Part shown: one piece after another, positions 46,613 through 56,185 of the stretch | How the letters are laid out: each line of letters opens with the position of its first letter | Position numbering within the stretch: position 1 is the first letter of the stretch | Source of the DNA: Pohlia nutans | Lineage: Eukaryota; Streptophyta; Bryopsida; Bryales; Mniaceae | Direction: 5' to 3' | NCBI GenBank assembly: GCA_022496805.1 | Contig: CM040099.1 | Location: forward strand, 2,048,501 to 2,112,500 | DNA: 64,000 nt | Translations under genes and position numbers: made by a program | The notes under the pieces: model-generated | Told to the model about the DNA's origin: nothing | Seen by the model: only the letters and a program-made list of their open reading frames with translations | Databases searched by the model: none

Positions 46613-49255
46613 TTAGACGTCTGTTAGTTGATCATTTGATAATATTGTGACAAGTTCATTTATTTCTAGAGCATTTTCTTCAAAATATTCTATTTTGAAT
46701 TTTTCCATATTTTTTTGTGGTATGGGGTTTAGAATTCTTGTTGTTTTGTTTGTTATTGGAATGGGTCTTGCCAATAAGGCGTTCGGTGGTATGTGTAGTG
46801 TTACTGGTGAGTGGTCAGAGTTAAGGTTGTGGTCGTTGTCTGTGGTTGATGTGTATAGAGTATTATCTGGTGTTTTAATATAATATCCATCTATTAGACT
46901 GGTTTGATTATAGTTTTGACCCCCTTGTCTGGAATATGGGCAATTTGTTGGGATATATTCTAATTGTAGATTATTTGTGAATGTTCTCCATTCTATATCT
47001 TCCATTTGTGGTGGAGTTGTGTCAGTATTATTTTTCCGTCCAATAAGTGCTATGTCTCTATTAAAATCTCCACATAGTATGTATGTGGTATTTGGATGTG
47101 TATTGATTTGTTGTGTTATGTTTTGTTGGATCAATGGTATATATTGTGTATCTTCTACATGAGACGGCATATACATGTGAATAATTAGCCAAGTTTGTAG
47201 TGGATTATTGTCTATTTTTATTATTTGTAAATAGGGTGATATTTCCTTAGGAGTTGGAATTTTAGTGATGTTGCCGGGATATGCGTATTTTTGGTGTATT
47301 AGTGTGATGAGGCCTCCTCTTGCGGGTACATATGGTATACGTTGTTGCATGCATCTTGTTAGGGTATGTGTGTTGTTAAAGATTAATTTGTATTTTGGAA
47401 ATAAGTTTTGTATGTATTTGGTGGATTTAGTAGCAGTTATTTTAGTTTCTTGTATTGTGATGATAGCGGGTTGGTCCGGTGTGTTGATTAGTTCCTGTAG
47501 ATTTGGAAGGGCCGTATTTAGTGACGAGGCATTCCATGTAATAAATCTCGTATTATGGTTTGTTGTACGTATTTCTTGTGGTTGTAATATAGGTATGTTT
47601 GGAAGTGGTGGGGGGTGGGTGTATTCTTGTATTGGTTCATGTATTTTTAATGTTTCTTTTAACAAATTAATGGGGAGGAATGGGAATTCATCGATCATGG
47701 TTTGGAGGGTTATTGGACCATTATATTGATATAAAAAATCATATATTTCTTCATGAATTGTATTTGGTGGGTTTATTATATTTTGATTTTTGTTTGTAAA
47801 TTCTGTATATGGGTGTCTAGTTAATATGTGTCTTTCTGGTGGGTTTTGGAGTAAGGATATTTTTTCTAGCAGTAATGTTGTCCAATCAGGGTTGGGAATT
47901 TGTATTAAAAGTTGATCACATGTTTCTTTTGATGGACTTATTGTAACTATGAGTGCGTATAAAATTCTTGGTGATGGATGATGTTGATTTTGGTGAATAT
48001 AATTTGATATGTGTGGATAGTCGTTGCTGGCTTCCGCATGATTTGGATGGGTTATATTTAGGATAGGTGCGAATTGTTTTGCTAAATGTTGGTACTCTGG
48101 TTGTAATTTAATCGTGCTTGGTATAAAGTATGTTTTGGATCTTCTTTTATGTGTAGGTGGATGTGTTTTTAGTAAGTCGGGCATGGGCCCGGGGTTGGAT
48201 TCGATGTCCCCGCATAATATTAATAATTGGTGTACAAAGTTTCTTTTTAGGGGAGTTTTTTGGGCTATTTCTTTTTTCTTTTTTCTTTGTCTATTTTGGA
48301 CGAGGCCGTTAGGCCGAGTCCGTTTATTTTGTTTGGTTTTATTTTTGTTGGGTTTTGTATTTCTTCTTTTTTTTGTTTTATGTGTTATGTGTTTTGTATT
48401 TTGATTGTTTTTATTTATTTTGTCATGGTTGTTTGGTTTATTTTTGTTTTTGGTATTGATTTTGGGTTTGGTATTTGTGTTGGTATTGGTATTTGTATTG
48501 GTATTGGTATTTGTGTTGGTATTGGTATTTGTATTGGTATTGGTATTTGTGTTGATATTTGTTTTGGTATTTGTGTTGGTATTTGTATAGGTATTTGTTG
48601 AATTTACTATGGTATTTCTTGATGATAATATGTTTTGGTTTGTGTTGTGATTTAGGTGGTTTTTGTCTATGTTTTTTGGTCCGGAGTTAGTTTCAGTATC
48701 TCCACTAAGTAGTATTGAAAGGTGGGGATAGAAAGTGTTGTTTGTTTTGAAGATATGGGTTTTTTCTTTGTATTTTGTGTTGTTAGTATTGGTATTGTTA
48801 TTTAGTTTGGTATTGGTATGTGTATTGGTGTTTGTGTTGGTGTTTGTGTTGGTGTTTGTATTGGTATTTGTATTGGTATTAGTATTGGTATTGGTATTGG
48901 TATTGGTATTGGTATTTGAATTTGTGTTTGTACAAAAAGGTATTGTATAATCGTATATGTATTTTTTGGTATTAGTATATACCTTTTTATTCTTGGTGCA
49001 TAGTATTCGTACAGTATATGTATACCAATAAGGTATATATATGTATTTGGTATTTTTATCCTGTATAATACTCTGTAGTCTATCATATAAATACTGTATA
49101 AATACTGCCGTATTATATTGCAAAGTAGTATTCCTAGAAATACTAGTGTATTGGAATATGTATACTGTAGGTATTTTGTACTTATAAACCGTACAAAGTA
49201 TTGTAACTATATACTTATTGAATACTAAGTATTCTGCTGTGTGGTCCTTTGTCAA
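46613..49255 (-). CDS. Retrotransposon ORF2, N-terminal part: 2A-like peptides and APE endonuclease
   Basis: About 880 codons. N-terminal region: low complexity, then two Asn-Thr repeat tracts; a degenerate 2A-like motif GDTETNSGP between them; a strongly basic Lys/Arg/Asn region; and an intact 2A-like LLILCGDIESNPGP. The APE-type endonuclease (about 46800-47560) nicks target DNA for target-primed reverse transcription. It has WNASS, IQETKI, MYMPSH, GDFNRD (47060-47071), SLIDGYYI and SDHSPV, so all expected catalytic motifs are present. The frame overlaps the ORF1 stop and has no obvious ATG at its beginning; the first codon shown is TTG at 49253-49255, so initiation may depend on frameshifting or reinitiation. 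Ends at TAA 46613-46615. Confidence 0.85.
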   Translation of the reverse strand: MTKDHTAEYLVFNKYIVTILCTVYKYKIPTVYIFQYTSISRNTTLQYNTAVFIQYLYDRLQSIIQDKNTKYIYIPYWYTYTVRILCTKNKKVYTNTKKYIYDYTIPFCTNTNSNTNTNTNTNTNTNTNTNTNTNTNTNTNTNTNTHTNTKLNNNTNTNNTKYKEKTHIFKTNNTFYPHLSILLSGDTETNSGPKNIDKNHLNHNTNQNILSSRNTIVNSTNTYTNTNTNTKTNINTNTNTNTNTNTNTNTNTNTNTNTNTNTKPKINTKNKNKPNNHDKINKNNQNTKHITHKTKKRRNTKPNKNKTKQNKRTRPNGLVQNRQRKKKKEIAQKTPLKRNFVHQLLILCGDIESNPGPMPDLLKTHPPTHKRRSKTYFIPSTIKLQPEYQHLAKQFAPILNITHPNHAEASNDYPHISNYIHQNQHHPSPRILYALIVTISPSKETCDQLLIQIPNPDWTTLLLEKISLLQNPPERHILTRHPYTEFTNKNQNIINPPNTIHEEIYDFLYQYNGPITLQTMIDEFPFLPINLLKETLKIHEPIQEYTHPPPLPNIPILQPQEIRTTNHNTRFITWNASSLNTALPNLQELINTPDQPAIITIQETKITATKSTKYIQNLFPKYKLIFNNTHTLTRCMQQRIPYVPARGGLITLIHQKYAYPGNITKIPTPKEISPYLQIIKIDNNPLQTWLIIHMYMPSHVEDTQYIPLIQQNITQQINTHPNTTYILCGDFNRDIALIGRKNNTDTTPPQMEDIEWRTFTNNLQLEYIPTNCPYSRQGGQNYNQTSLIDGYYIKTPDNTLYTSTTDNDHNLNSDHSPVTLHIPPNALLARPIPITNKTTRILNPIPQKNMEKFKIEYFEENALEINELVTILSNDQLTDV
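48185..48226 (-). other. Intact 2A-like ribosome-skipping motif
   Basis: LLILCGDIESNPGP fits the 2A consensus D-(V/I)-E-x-N-P-G-P with hydrophobic residues before it. 2A peptides make the ribosome skip the Gly-Pro bond, releasing an upstream protein and restarting with Pro. Here the basic N-terminal protein would be separated from the endonuclease-RT polyprotein. 2A sequences are known in trypanosome and sea-urchin non-LTR elements. Confidence 0.85.
48466..48600 (-). repeat. Asn-Thr coding microsatellite, downstream tract
   Basis: Imperfect AATACC/AATACA hexamers on the - strand encode alternating Asn and Thr between the two 2A-like motifs. Length is likely to vary between copies. Confidence 0.9.
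48677..48700 (-). other. Degenerate 2A-like motif
   Basis: LLSGDTETNSGP differs from the 2A consensus by Ser in place of the first Pro and Thr in place of Val/Ile. These residues matter for skipping, so it is probably inactive. It lies about 160 codons upstream of the intact motif. Confidence 0.7.
48785..48930 (-). repeat. Asn-Thr coding microsatellite, upstream tract
   Basis: Same AATACC/AATACA type as the other tract, preceding the degenerate 2A-like motif. Confidence 0.9.
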
Positions 49256-51021
49256 TCCACGTTTCTATGGGAAGTATTTTTGTTGATGTTTTGGATGCTT
49301 TGGAGAGCTTGTAGAAGTGAGTTTTGAACAAAGGTAATTTGTTGCTTGAGTTCTTCATGCTTGGCTTCATTGTGGAATCTATCTTCCTTTCTTTTTGCTT
49401 CAATTGTCTTCTCCATTTCCTCCCTTATCTTCATGTTTTCTTCTTTGATGGCCTTGTGATTCACTTCCATGATTGATAGGACGTCTTCTTTGGTGATGGA
49501 TGATGTTGTGGTTGCAAGTGTTGTCACCTTGTTCAATCCTTCAATTTCTTCTCTAATCTTCTTGTGCTCCTCTCTCATCTCTTTGTTGCTAGTCTCCATG
49601 ATAGACATCACCTCCTCCTTGGTTATAATTGGTGTTGAAGCAACTAAAGTGGTCACCGTATTGATCAAAGCTTTGTTAACATCATTGAACCCCCATTCTT
49701 CTACTTTCTCCTTGGAAGGAGGTTCCAATCCATCCAAGCTCCTCCTATGAGGAGCAAACCTAACATAGTGTCCACCGATAATGTGTGTCTTGTTCACAAA
49801 AGATCTATAGACGATTGGGTTAGTACATTGCACATTAGCGCTACCGTTATGCATAGTTCCCAATTCTCTATGAAACCATATTGAAGCCACATTCTTGCTA
49901 TCCATAGTCTTAACAATGGCCTCGGTAGTATCCACAATTGACATCAAAATAGGCAAATGAGAAAGAGTAAGGGAGAGGGCGTCTTTCTTAGCTTTGACTT
50001 CGGGGGAGATGCGTGGAGTAGAGTGGAACTTCCTTTGAGGAGCGATGATTTCTTGATTGGCCGCCACGTGGTGAAGTCGTATTTTCTCCGCTTGCTTCAG
50101 TGTTGGCGCCATGATAAAGGCATGGCATTCGTGGGTCTTCTTTTGGACATCAACAATTTCAAGGTCATGCTTTCTACGAAAGCTATTCCTCAAAATGTCG
50201 TAAAAAAGAGCACCTGGGGTCATGTCAATCAAGTTCTCACTCTTGATCTTAACAGAAAGGTTCTCATTGCTAGCTACACTATGGTAGCTCTTACAAACCT
50301 TTCCTAAGAAGGTTTTAGGGAAAGGGAAATTAGTTTTCTCATCAATAGTGTTGTAGGATAAAATAAAGGAACGTAGCCCCTTTAACATTTTGATACCATC
50401 AATTTCAGGGTTTAGAAGGTGTAGTTTTACTACACCGTTCCAAACCCCTCTTTGTCCTCCTCTTTTGGCGCTAAAACAAAGCACCGCAACGGGGTCTATA
50501 ATACCCGTGCCGAGGGGGATTTTCATGTCAATGAGCCTCTTAGTGATCAATTCTTTAGCCTCATCATGAAGAATGGGACAATCAATATGCATTTCGAAAT
50601 GCACTTCCACGTGAAAGTCTAGGACTAGTCCCGTATCCGGGTTAGTTGGTATATCAAAAGGAATTTGAGTGAGATTGTAGTGTTGTCCTACAATCCCATC
50701 ATCTCTTTCCTTTGGATATAGCAATTGCGGTGTACGTGGGTATGCCACGGTTGCCTCTATCATTTCTAGGGCTTCGTTATGGGGGACACCTCTAGTAACC
50801 ATGTCATCTACTATTTCCCCCATAAAAATTTCCTCCTCATTGTTATCAATACCCAATTTTTCCATGGTTTTGAAACCAAGCCAAAAATTGGGGTTACGTG
50901 GGCCAAGGGTTATTTTATTGTTACCTTTGTTAGAGCTCTCAGGTTTTTGATGGCTGGGAGGGTCGGAGTCACTGGCTTGGGTGTCTTCTTCCTCTCCTGT
51001 TCCGTTGCCGTCATGCTGCAT
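49252..51021 (-). CDS. Retrotransposon ORF1 (putative nucleic-acid-binding protein)
   Basis: 589 codons. I recognise no named domain and no CCHC knuckle. The N-terminus is acidic (GEEEDTQASDSD). The middle part has a folded, globular look with conserved-looking blocks such as HRELGTMHNGSANVQCTNP and YVRFAPHRRSLDGLEPP. The last 150 residues are helical and charged, with an internal repeat (ITKEEVMSIMETSNKEMREE, later ITKEDVLSIMEVNHKAIKEE), likely a coiled coil for oligomerisation. By position it is the ORF1 of a LINE, which usually packages element RNA. Its TGA (49252-49254) overlaps the first codon of the ORF2 frame. Confidence 0.75.
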   Translation of the reverse strand: MQHDGNGTGEEEDTQASDSDPPSHQKPESSNKGNNKITLGPRNPNFWLGFKTMEKLGIDNNEEEIFMGEIVDDMVTRGVPHNEALEMIEATVAYPRTPQLLYPKERDDGIVGQHYNLTQIPFDIPTNPDTGLVLDFHVEVHFEMHIDCPILHDEAKELITKRLIDMKIPLGTGIIDPVAVLCFSAKRGGQRGVWNGVVKLHLLNPEIDGIKMLKGLRSFILSYNTIDEKTNFPFPKTFLGKVCKSYHSVASNENLSVKIKSENLIDMTPGALFYDILRNSFRRKHDLEIVDVQKKTHECHAFIMAPTLKQAEKIRLHHVAANQEIIAPQRKFHSTPRISPEVKAKKDALSLTLSHLPILMSIVDTTEAIVKTMDSKNVASIWFHRELGTMHNGSANVQCTNPIVYRSFVNKTHIIGGHYVRFAPHRRSLDGLEPPSKEKVEEWGFNDVNKALINTVTTLVASTPIITKEEVMSIMETSNKEMREEHKKIREEIEGLNKVTTLATTTSSITKEDVLSIMEVNHKAIKEENMKIREEMEKTIEAKRKEDRFHNEAKHEELKQQITFVQNSLLQALQSIQNINKNTSHRNVD

Positions 51022-51075
51022 GTGCTCATGCTGCTCCTTTGTAGTATTCCTCTCTCCTTTTGATCGTTCCGGTCC

Positions 51076-51789
51076 CTAGGTGCTTGCGTCTTTGCTGCTG
51101 TCGCCTGTGGTGTTGTGGTCGCTACCGTTTTGTCTGCCTGATGCTAGGGTGTCTTTGCTTGTTGTCCTCTTTGTAGGGCTGCGCGTTCTACCTCTGGAGC
51201 TGCTCCTGAGTTTATTCTTCCTCGAACTGTTGGGGCTGCTCTCTCTGTTCTTGACTCCGTTGGGGTTGGGGCTTCGCTGATTGTCGTTGGGGCTCCGTCT
51301 CCTCGTGCTGGGGCTACGGCCTCTGCCGTTCGTGCTTAGGCTGCGGCCTCTGTTGTTGCTAGGACTTCTAGTGTCGGAACTACACTCTCTCCGACAGTCT
51401 TTGGCGGCAGACTCCTCATTTTGTTTTTGCTTACTCGCGCTCCTAGTGCGCACGTTCCAGTTGGCGTTGTTCGTGTCTTCATCGCCGGCCTTTGCAATTC
51501 TGTCGCTGCTATCTCCGGCTTGCTTTGGGATGCCTTCAGTTTGCTTGGCGCCCGGTGTTTTGTCACGCTGGCCGTCGGCGCCTCTTTCTCTTTGGCTATC
51601 TTGCGGCTGGCTCTTGTCATTGGTGCGGGCGCTGTCTTCGTTGCTCTGCTTCTGGGCGGCGGCTTCTGCTTTCTTGGCTTCACGGGCCTCTTTGACTGCA
51701 AGTAGCTTTTGAAGGTGCGTGGTATGCGAGTCGATGTCCATGCTGATAGTTTCTCCATCCATGATCCAGGCTGATAGCCGCGGCTCCAT
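51076..51789 (-). CDS. Retrotransposon SR-rich ORF
   Basis: 237 codons, low complexity, highly charged: a short helical start (LLAVKEAREAKKAEAAAQKQ), then Ser/Arg/Pro repeats such as RGRSPSTRRRSPN resembling SR-protein tails. No folded domain is recognised. It begins with ATG immediately after an in-frame TAA, and the frame upstream stays open for 336 codons. It ends 54 bp before ORF1. RNA binding is a reasonable guess from composition only. It could also be a broken-off N-terminal part of ORF1. Confidence 0.5.
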   Translation of the reverse strand: MEPRLSAWIMDGETISMDIDSHTTHLQKLLAVKEAREAKKAEAAAQKQSNEDSARTNDKSQPQDSQRERGADGQRDKTPGAKQTEGIPKQAGDSSDRIAKAGDEDTNNANWNVRTRSASKQKQNEESAAKDCRRECSSDTRSPSNNRGRSLSTNGRGRSPSTRRRSPNDNQRSPNPNGVKNRESSPNSSRKNKLRSSSRGRTRSPTKRTTSKDTLASGRQNGSDHNTTGDSSKDAST

Positions 51790-53280
51790 TTATCTGGTTT
51801 TGGTACCTGTACTAGGGCTACCAATGGAGCAACTGTCTATGGACAAATACCGATGGGTGTAATGCTTGTAGTCACAAGGGTTAAGGATAAAAATAAGGTA
51901 GTGGAAAGCAGAAAAGGGTTTGGGTTTGGGATACTTACCTGTGATTTGCCGCGGGGATTGTTGAAGCGTAAAGTTGGAGCAAATATCAAAAAGGGGAGAG
52001 ATACATAGGATGGGGGAATTTGGGTGAGGGGGATTACCTGAATTGTGCTGATCGTTCCGGGTCGGTTTGTTGCTATTTGAATCTAGCTTGTTAGTGGAGC
52101 AATTCTTGATGCAGAGGTGCCTGTAGAGTACAAAATTTTGAGATTTGGGTAGGGTTTCAGGAACCTTACCTGCGTTGGGGGGCAATGACGATTCTGGCTG
52201 CTGTTGGCTGTTAACACGGGCGAAGAGATCGTCGGTGTGGTCGTTGGCAGTAGATTGGGATGCCTTGACTCTAGCGTTGGCTATGCTCCGAAAAGCAGGG
52301 ATTTCTTGAGATCTGTTGCGGGTGCTTCTAGCAGGGCTTGTTACAGAGCAGATCCGATGCAGGGCAGTCCGAGTGAGATTTGCGCTGGTGAGTTTGACTG
52401 CCGCAGACACGTTTTTGATGTAGATCTTGTGCTGTAATTCTCGGCTGCTACTGGGATTCTTGCACACTGCGGCTGTTGGGGTGAGGTAGCGTTTGGCAGT
52501 GTTGTGGATGTTTCGGAGGCTGTTCCGATCTGCAGGCTTAGCACTAATACTACGAATCGAAATGGCAATGCAGGTAAGGACTGTACTACTGGAACTATGG
52601 AGGTTAGGAGGGGGGACCAGATCTATCCGATCTATGAAAATATTATCAATGGTATTCCGATCCGTGGAGTAGAGATTGTAAGCTATGAATTGATGGAAAA
52701 ATGCGGAAAAAACATGAGGAAGGGTTTGGAAGTTGTGACCGTGATGTAAGCTGTGGATGGGGGTGTACAATTTGCTGAAGGTTGTGAGTTGAGATTGCAT
52801 ATGTTGCTCATGCGGGGGCAGATCCAGAGATTGATGCAGTCGTCATTAGAGCAGTCAATTGCGTAGCCGTTGTGTGTGAGTATGCGCAGCAGTGGGACGA
52901 GCAGTGCCTGTAGCTGAGAGATCTGTATTGAGCATTCAAGTCTCCAACACTATGAGCACCTTCTAGCTCGCCTTAGTACTTAGAAGTGTGTGTGCTCCCC
53001 AAGTGACTCTAGATCCAACACGATCTTAACCACAGCCCGCAAGAAAGAAGGTTACTGCACGATACCACTCCCAGATCAGGAACTGTCTGTCTCGCTCTTG
53101 AGCAAATCTAACACACACGCTCCACAATGACACACATAGGTTTGGAATCACCCTCTATGCGCTTGCTTAATGGCGTAAACGATCTAGTCCTGCATCAGCC
53201 TCCTTCCCTGCCGATCTGAAAACTTCAGAGCTCCGGCATCTCCCTCTCACGCTTCCCCACCTCGAGTACCGTGTGATATG
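51790..53280 (-). other. Probable 5' leader of the retrotransposon
   Basis: GC-richer than the flank, with composition changing sharply near 53280. The frame from 52800 to 51790 (336 codons) is open but Ser/Asn/Thr-rich without a domain, and one TAA separates it from the SR-rich ORF. Three donor-like CAG-GTAA(G/T) sites on the - strand (about 51945, 52040 and 52170) hint at splicing or at internal repeats. The exact 5' end is not visible. Confidence 0.4.
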
Positions 53281-54214
53281 TAAAGCTTGATTCTATGGTC
53301 ATGAGTCCAATGTTTAAGGGTGAAGCATAGAGTCCAATTTTGGCTTCCAAGCATTGGGAACGCTAACGGTACACTATAATTTTGCTCTTTGAAATACAGT
53401 TAACCCTTAGCCCTTTAATGTCTTGATTCAACATTGTTTTCAAAGGTTTGTTATAAAATGTTTGATGAAAAAAAAACTGGAGTTGATGTTCAAAGAATAG
53501 TTGTAAATGTCAATGTGAAGATCACATTTGTACGGTTGGATTCATCATATTTTTTATTGATAAATTTTAATGAATTTTACAAGGTTTTTTTTTTTTTAAA
53601 TTCAATTAAAAATCCAAAACTAGCACATTTTTTTTTAGAAAATATTGTAATGAAATTGGAATAACATGCACTACAAGATGGTAAGGTTTCTATTATTTGA
53701 TTCTACTTATTTTGGAGAATCATGTTTAAGGTCTCACTTTTTGAATTAAGAATGAAACTTGACATAAACCAATTGTGTTTTTTTTCCAAAATCACAACAT
53801 CTTATTTTGAAGATCCATACCGTATAAATGATAGTCAACTAGCACAAGAGCCAAAATAAATTTGGATGAATGAAAAATTCTATAGGATGTAGTATTGAGA
53901 AAAGTTGCAATCTATTTGTCGTCCATTATATGAATGCACTCGTGTTAAGGGCTAAGCGTCCACACTAAAGTTATTCAATTAAACCCTAAAAAATTTAATT
54001 AAGATGAGACTCAATTTTATACCACTGGAATCAATGAAAAACAATGTATATGTTGATAAAAACAAACAACTTTAACCCCTAAACGTCTAAACGTGCCATG
54101 GCGACCAACAGAATACAATGTATTTTGGTTGTATTTGGAATGAACTCACACCTTTAATGGATTTGAGTTCATAAGAGAAGCTGAAATTTAGATCAATGCA
54201 GTTCTAATGAGCTA
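53281..54214. other. AT-rich intergenic DNA with element fragments
   Basis: Starts of TTAA-type elements are visible at 53400 (TTAACCCTTAGCCC) and 54072 (TTAACCCCTAAACGTC), plus an inverted MITE A fragment at about 53995-54074. No gene. Confidence 0.5.
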
Positions 54215-55024
54215 TTAATCCTTTAGTGCCCAGCTGACCACATTATGGTCACTACAACGTCCGCAATGCAATTAGCAGAGAATCCGTGAAGAATTAGAAT
54301 TTCAGTTTTGAAGTTCAGATTTGCCCACATACATTACGCACCTTCCTGAAAAAGAAATTTTCAATTTGGAATTCTACAACTATCAAAATACCTATCAACA
54401 GAACGCAAAAATACTGCAAATACTTGAAAATACAGTAAATACTTACAAATACAACATATGTATTGTGTAGTATTTCTTGTGTTTGGAAGTTTGTTATCTT
54501 GTTTTATTTTTTGGATTGTGTTCTCTTCTTCATCTTCCATTAGTGTGTGTAATCTGATCTTGACTAATGTACCCACTCCTGTCAGTTTTCAACGTATAAA
54601 ATTTTGTCCTAAACCGTACATGGATAAGTCACTTTCACTTATAAATCTCACAATAATTATGTGTGAGTCTATTTTTGATATGAAAGATTGCAACGGAGAG
54701 GTATTGACATAGGGTATAGCTGAACTTCTTTACTTTTATTTTTGAAAATATACCTCAAATTATATTTAACTTTGAAGTCACACACCCCCCAAAATCTCGT
54801 TTTTGAGCGTGCATTATATAGTTCAAATACATACTATAATCTTCCGATCCCACCATCGGATGATTCTCAAATTTTAATAAAATGTGTGCTCTCAAGTTGA
54901 GAATAGAATTGTACGGTTACTTTCTAATTTAACCCATTCTATTTTTGGTAGTCTCAACCACAGTGGAAAAATCTACTGAAATCCAAGGCTCTGAGCTACA
55001 GTACCCTTGGCACTAAAGGGTTAA
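54215..55024. mobile_element. TTAA-flanked MITE, family F, copy 2
   Basis: Almost the same sequence and length (810 bp) as 22485-23295, same orientation, TTAA at both ends; the first terminal C is T here. Its right TTAA is also the left TTAA of the next element. Confidence 0.85.
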
Positions 55025-55998
55025 CCCCTAAGTGCGCAGTGACCATAAATTGTCCACATTCAATTTTATACTGAGAATTGCACTAGGACCGTCAACGATT
55101 TGAGCTGCACATGCCAAATGAAGTTTGTGAGCCTTCTTATGATAATAATTGTGGAATTTTTTTTGTTTTTTTGGAATGTCGACGTGGATTTGGTGCCCTA
55201 CGAAAGTCTAGTATTCTTGTATTCTATTACCATTCTGAGGACATACGGTGTAGTTGGGCATTAGATTTCCGTCTTGTGGGAAAGATTGCATATGCTTACG
55301 CGCGACTTGCTAAGCCGGTTGAAAGTGGACGATAGTGACGTCGTGAGGACGTTTCCGTGCAAGCTTGAGGATCACTCTCCCTTTGAGCTCTTGTGATTGG
55401 TCTGGGCACCTTCACCCGTCGTGGTTAACACCGGCCAACCGGGGAATAACGTCATTGTTTCGTCCTCACACAACCGGATGACCTGGAACGTTGTCCCTGT
55501 CGATCTGAGCATGAGGGGAAGTGCCTTCAAAAGGGTATAGGTGGAGGGCTGTATACCTTGCAGACCTCGTAATTCACCTGGTATTTGTATTTCCTAATGC
55601 CTTGGTTTGAATCTTTTTGGTAGTTCGCCCTTCTTGCGAAAATGAAAAACTCATTGTACATTTCTGTAAACAGTTCAATTCTCTAAAAGCAGCAAAACTC
55701 CACACTGAAATCGCCCCATTTCCGTGGATTTGGCGCCCTGACCTTCGTGTAAAGTATCCCAGAATCCCTCATTCTTGACTACTTCTTACATACACCATTT
55801 TTGAAATGTGATTTTGAGGGCTCCAAAAATGTGGAAAAAATTTTACAAACTCCATTGCCATAACATGGACAACCACAAAAAATCTTAGCCTCAGCGGACA
55901 ATTCCTTCCCATGAAACATAGGCTTCGTATTTAAAAACCATGCCATCACCGCTTGAAGCTCACTCTCCTTTTCAAATACCTGCGCGCTTAGGGGTTAA
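55021..55998. mobile_element. TTAA-flanked non-autonomous element (978 bp)
   Basis: TTAA-CCCCTAAGTGCGCAG at the left and CTGCGCGCTTAGGGG-TTAA at the right. The interior is GC-richer than its neighbours and contains no transposase. Shares its left TTAA with family F copy 2. Confidence 0.75.
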
Positions 55999-56086
55999 GA
56001 TCCTAATTTAGAGTTTTGGTGGGCAACAAATCTCAATTATACAACAACGTATATACTATCCCCATGGGACGTTTAAGGGTTAAACA

Positions 56087-56185
56087 AAAGAAAAATCCAC
56101 ATAGAACCTTCTCAAAACTGCTTATAAAAAATTTAAAAAAAACATGAGGCCAAATTCAGGCTGCTCGGTCCTTTTTAGGGGTGGT
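56087..56185. repeat. Inverted MITE family A fragment
   Basis: CACATAGAACCTTCTCAAAA and GAGGCCAAATTCAGGCTGCT followed by TCGGTCCTTTTTAGGGG correspond to the left part of family A in reverse. Confidence 0.55.

Larger units (their letters stand above)
39578..51789 (-). mobile_element. Giant non-LTR retrotransposon with 2A, APE, RT, RNase H and nuclease-like tail
   Basis: This is the coding core, read on the - strand: SR-rich ORF (51789-51076), ORF1 (51021-49252), and ORF2 (49255-39578, interrupted). The outer limits are unresolved; the 5' leader probably reaches about 53280 and the 3' end lies somewhere in 39240-39577. Without the Tc1 insertion and one TA copy, ORF2 is one frame of about 2,690 codons with a single internal stop, more than twice the usual LINE ORF2. 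The combination of an APE endonuclease, RT, RNase H and a CCHC plus KPD...E tail recalls the Dualen/RandI group described in green algae, which carries two endonuclease types. Assignment to that clade is inference; no phylogeny was possible. Confidence 0.85.

Noticed and set aside
48260..48950. Hydrophobic + strand frames rich in Val, Leu, Phe and Gly
   Set aside because: Complement of the Asn-Thr microsatellites and Lys-rich coding of ORF2; not membrane proteins.
51281..51712. 143-codon + strand frame opposite the SR-rich ORF
   Set aside because: Leu/Ser-rich mirror of a Ser/Arg-rich frame; shadow of the retrotransposon ORF.
51336..51824. 162-codon - strand frame overlapping the SR-rich ORF
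   Set aside because: Alternative frame of the same low-complexity DNA; starts upstream but no domain.
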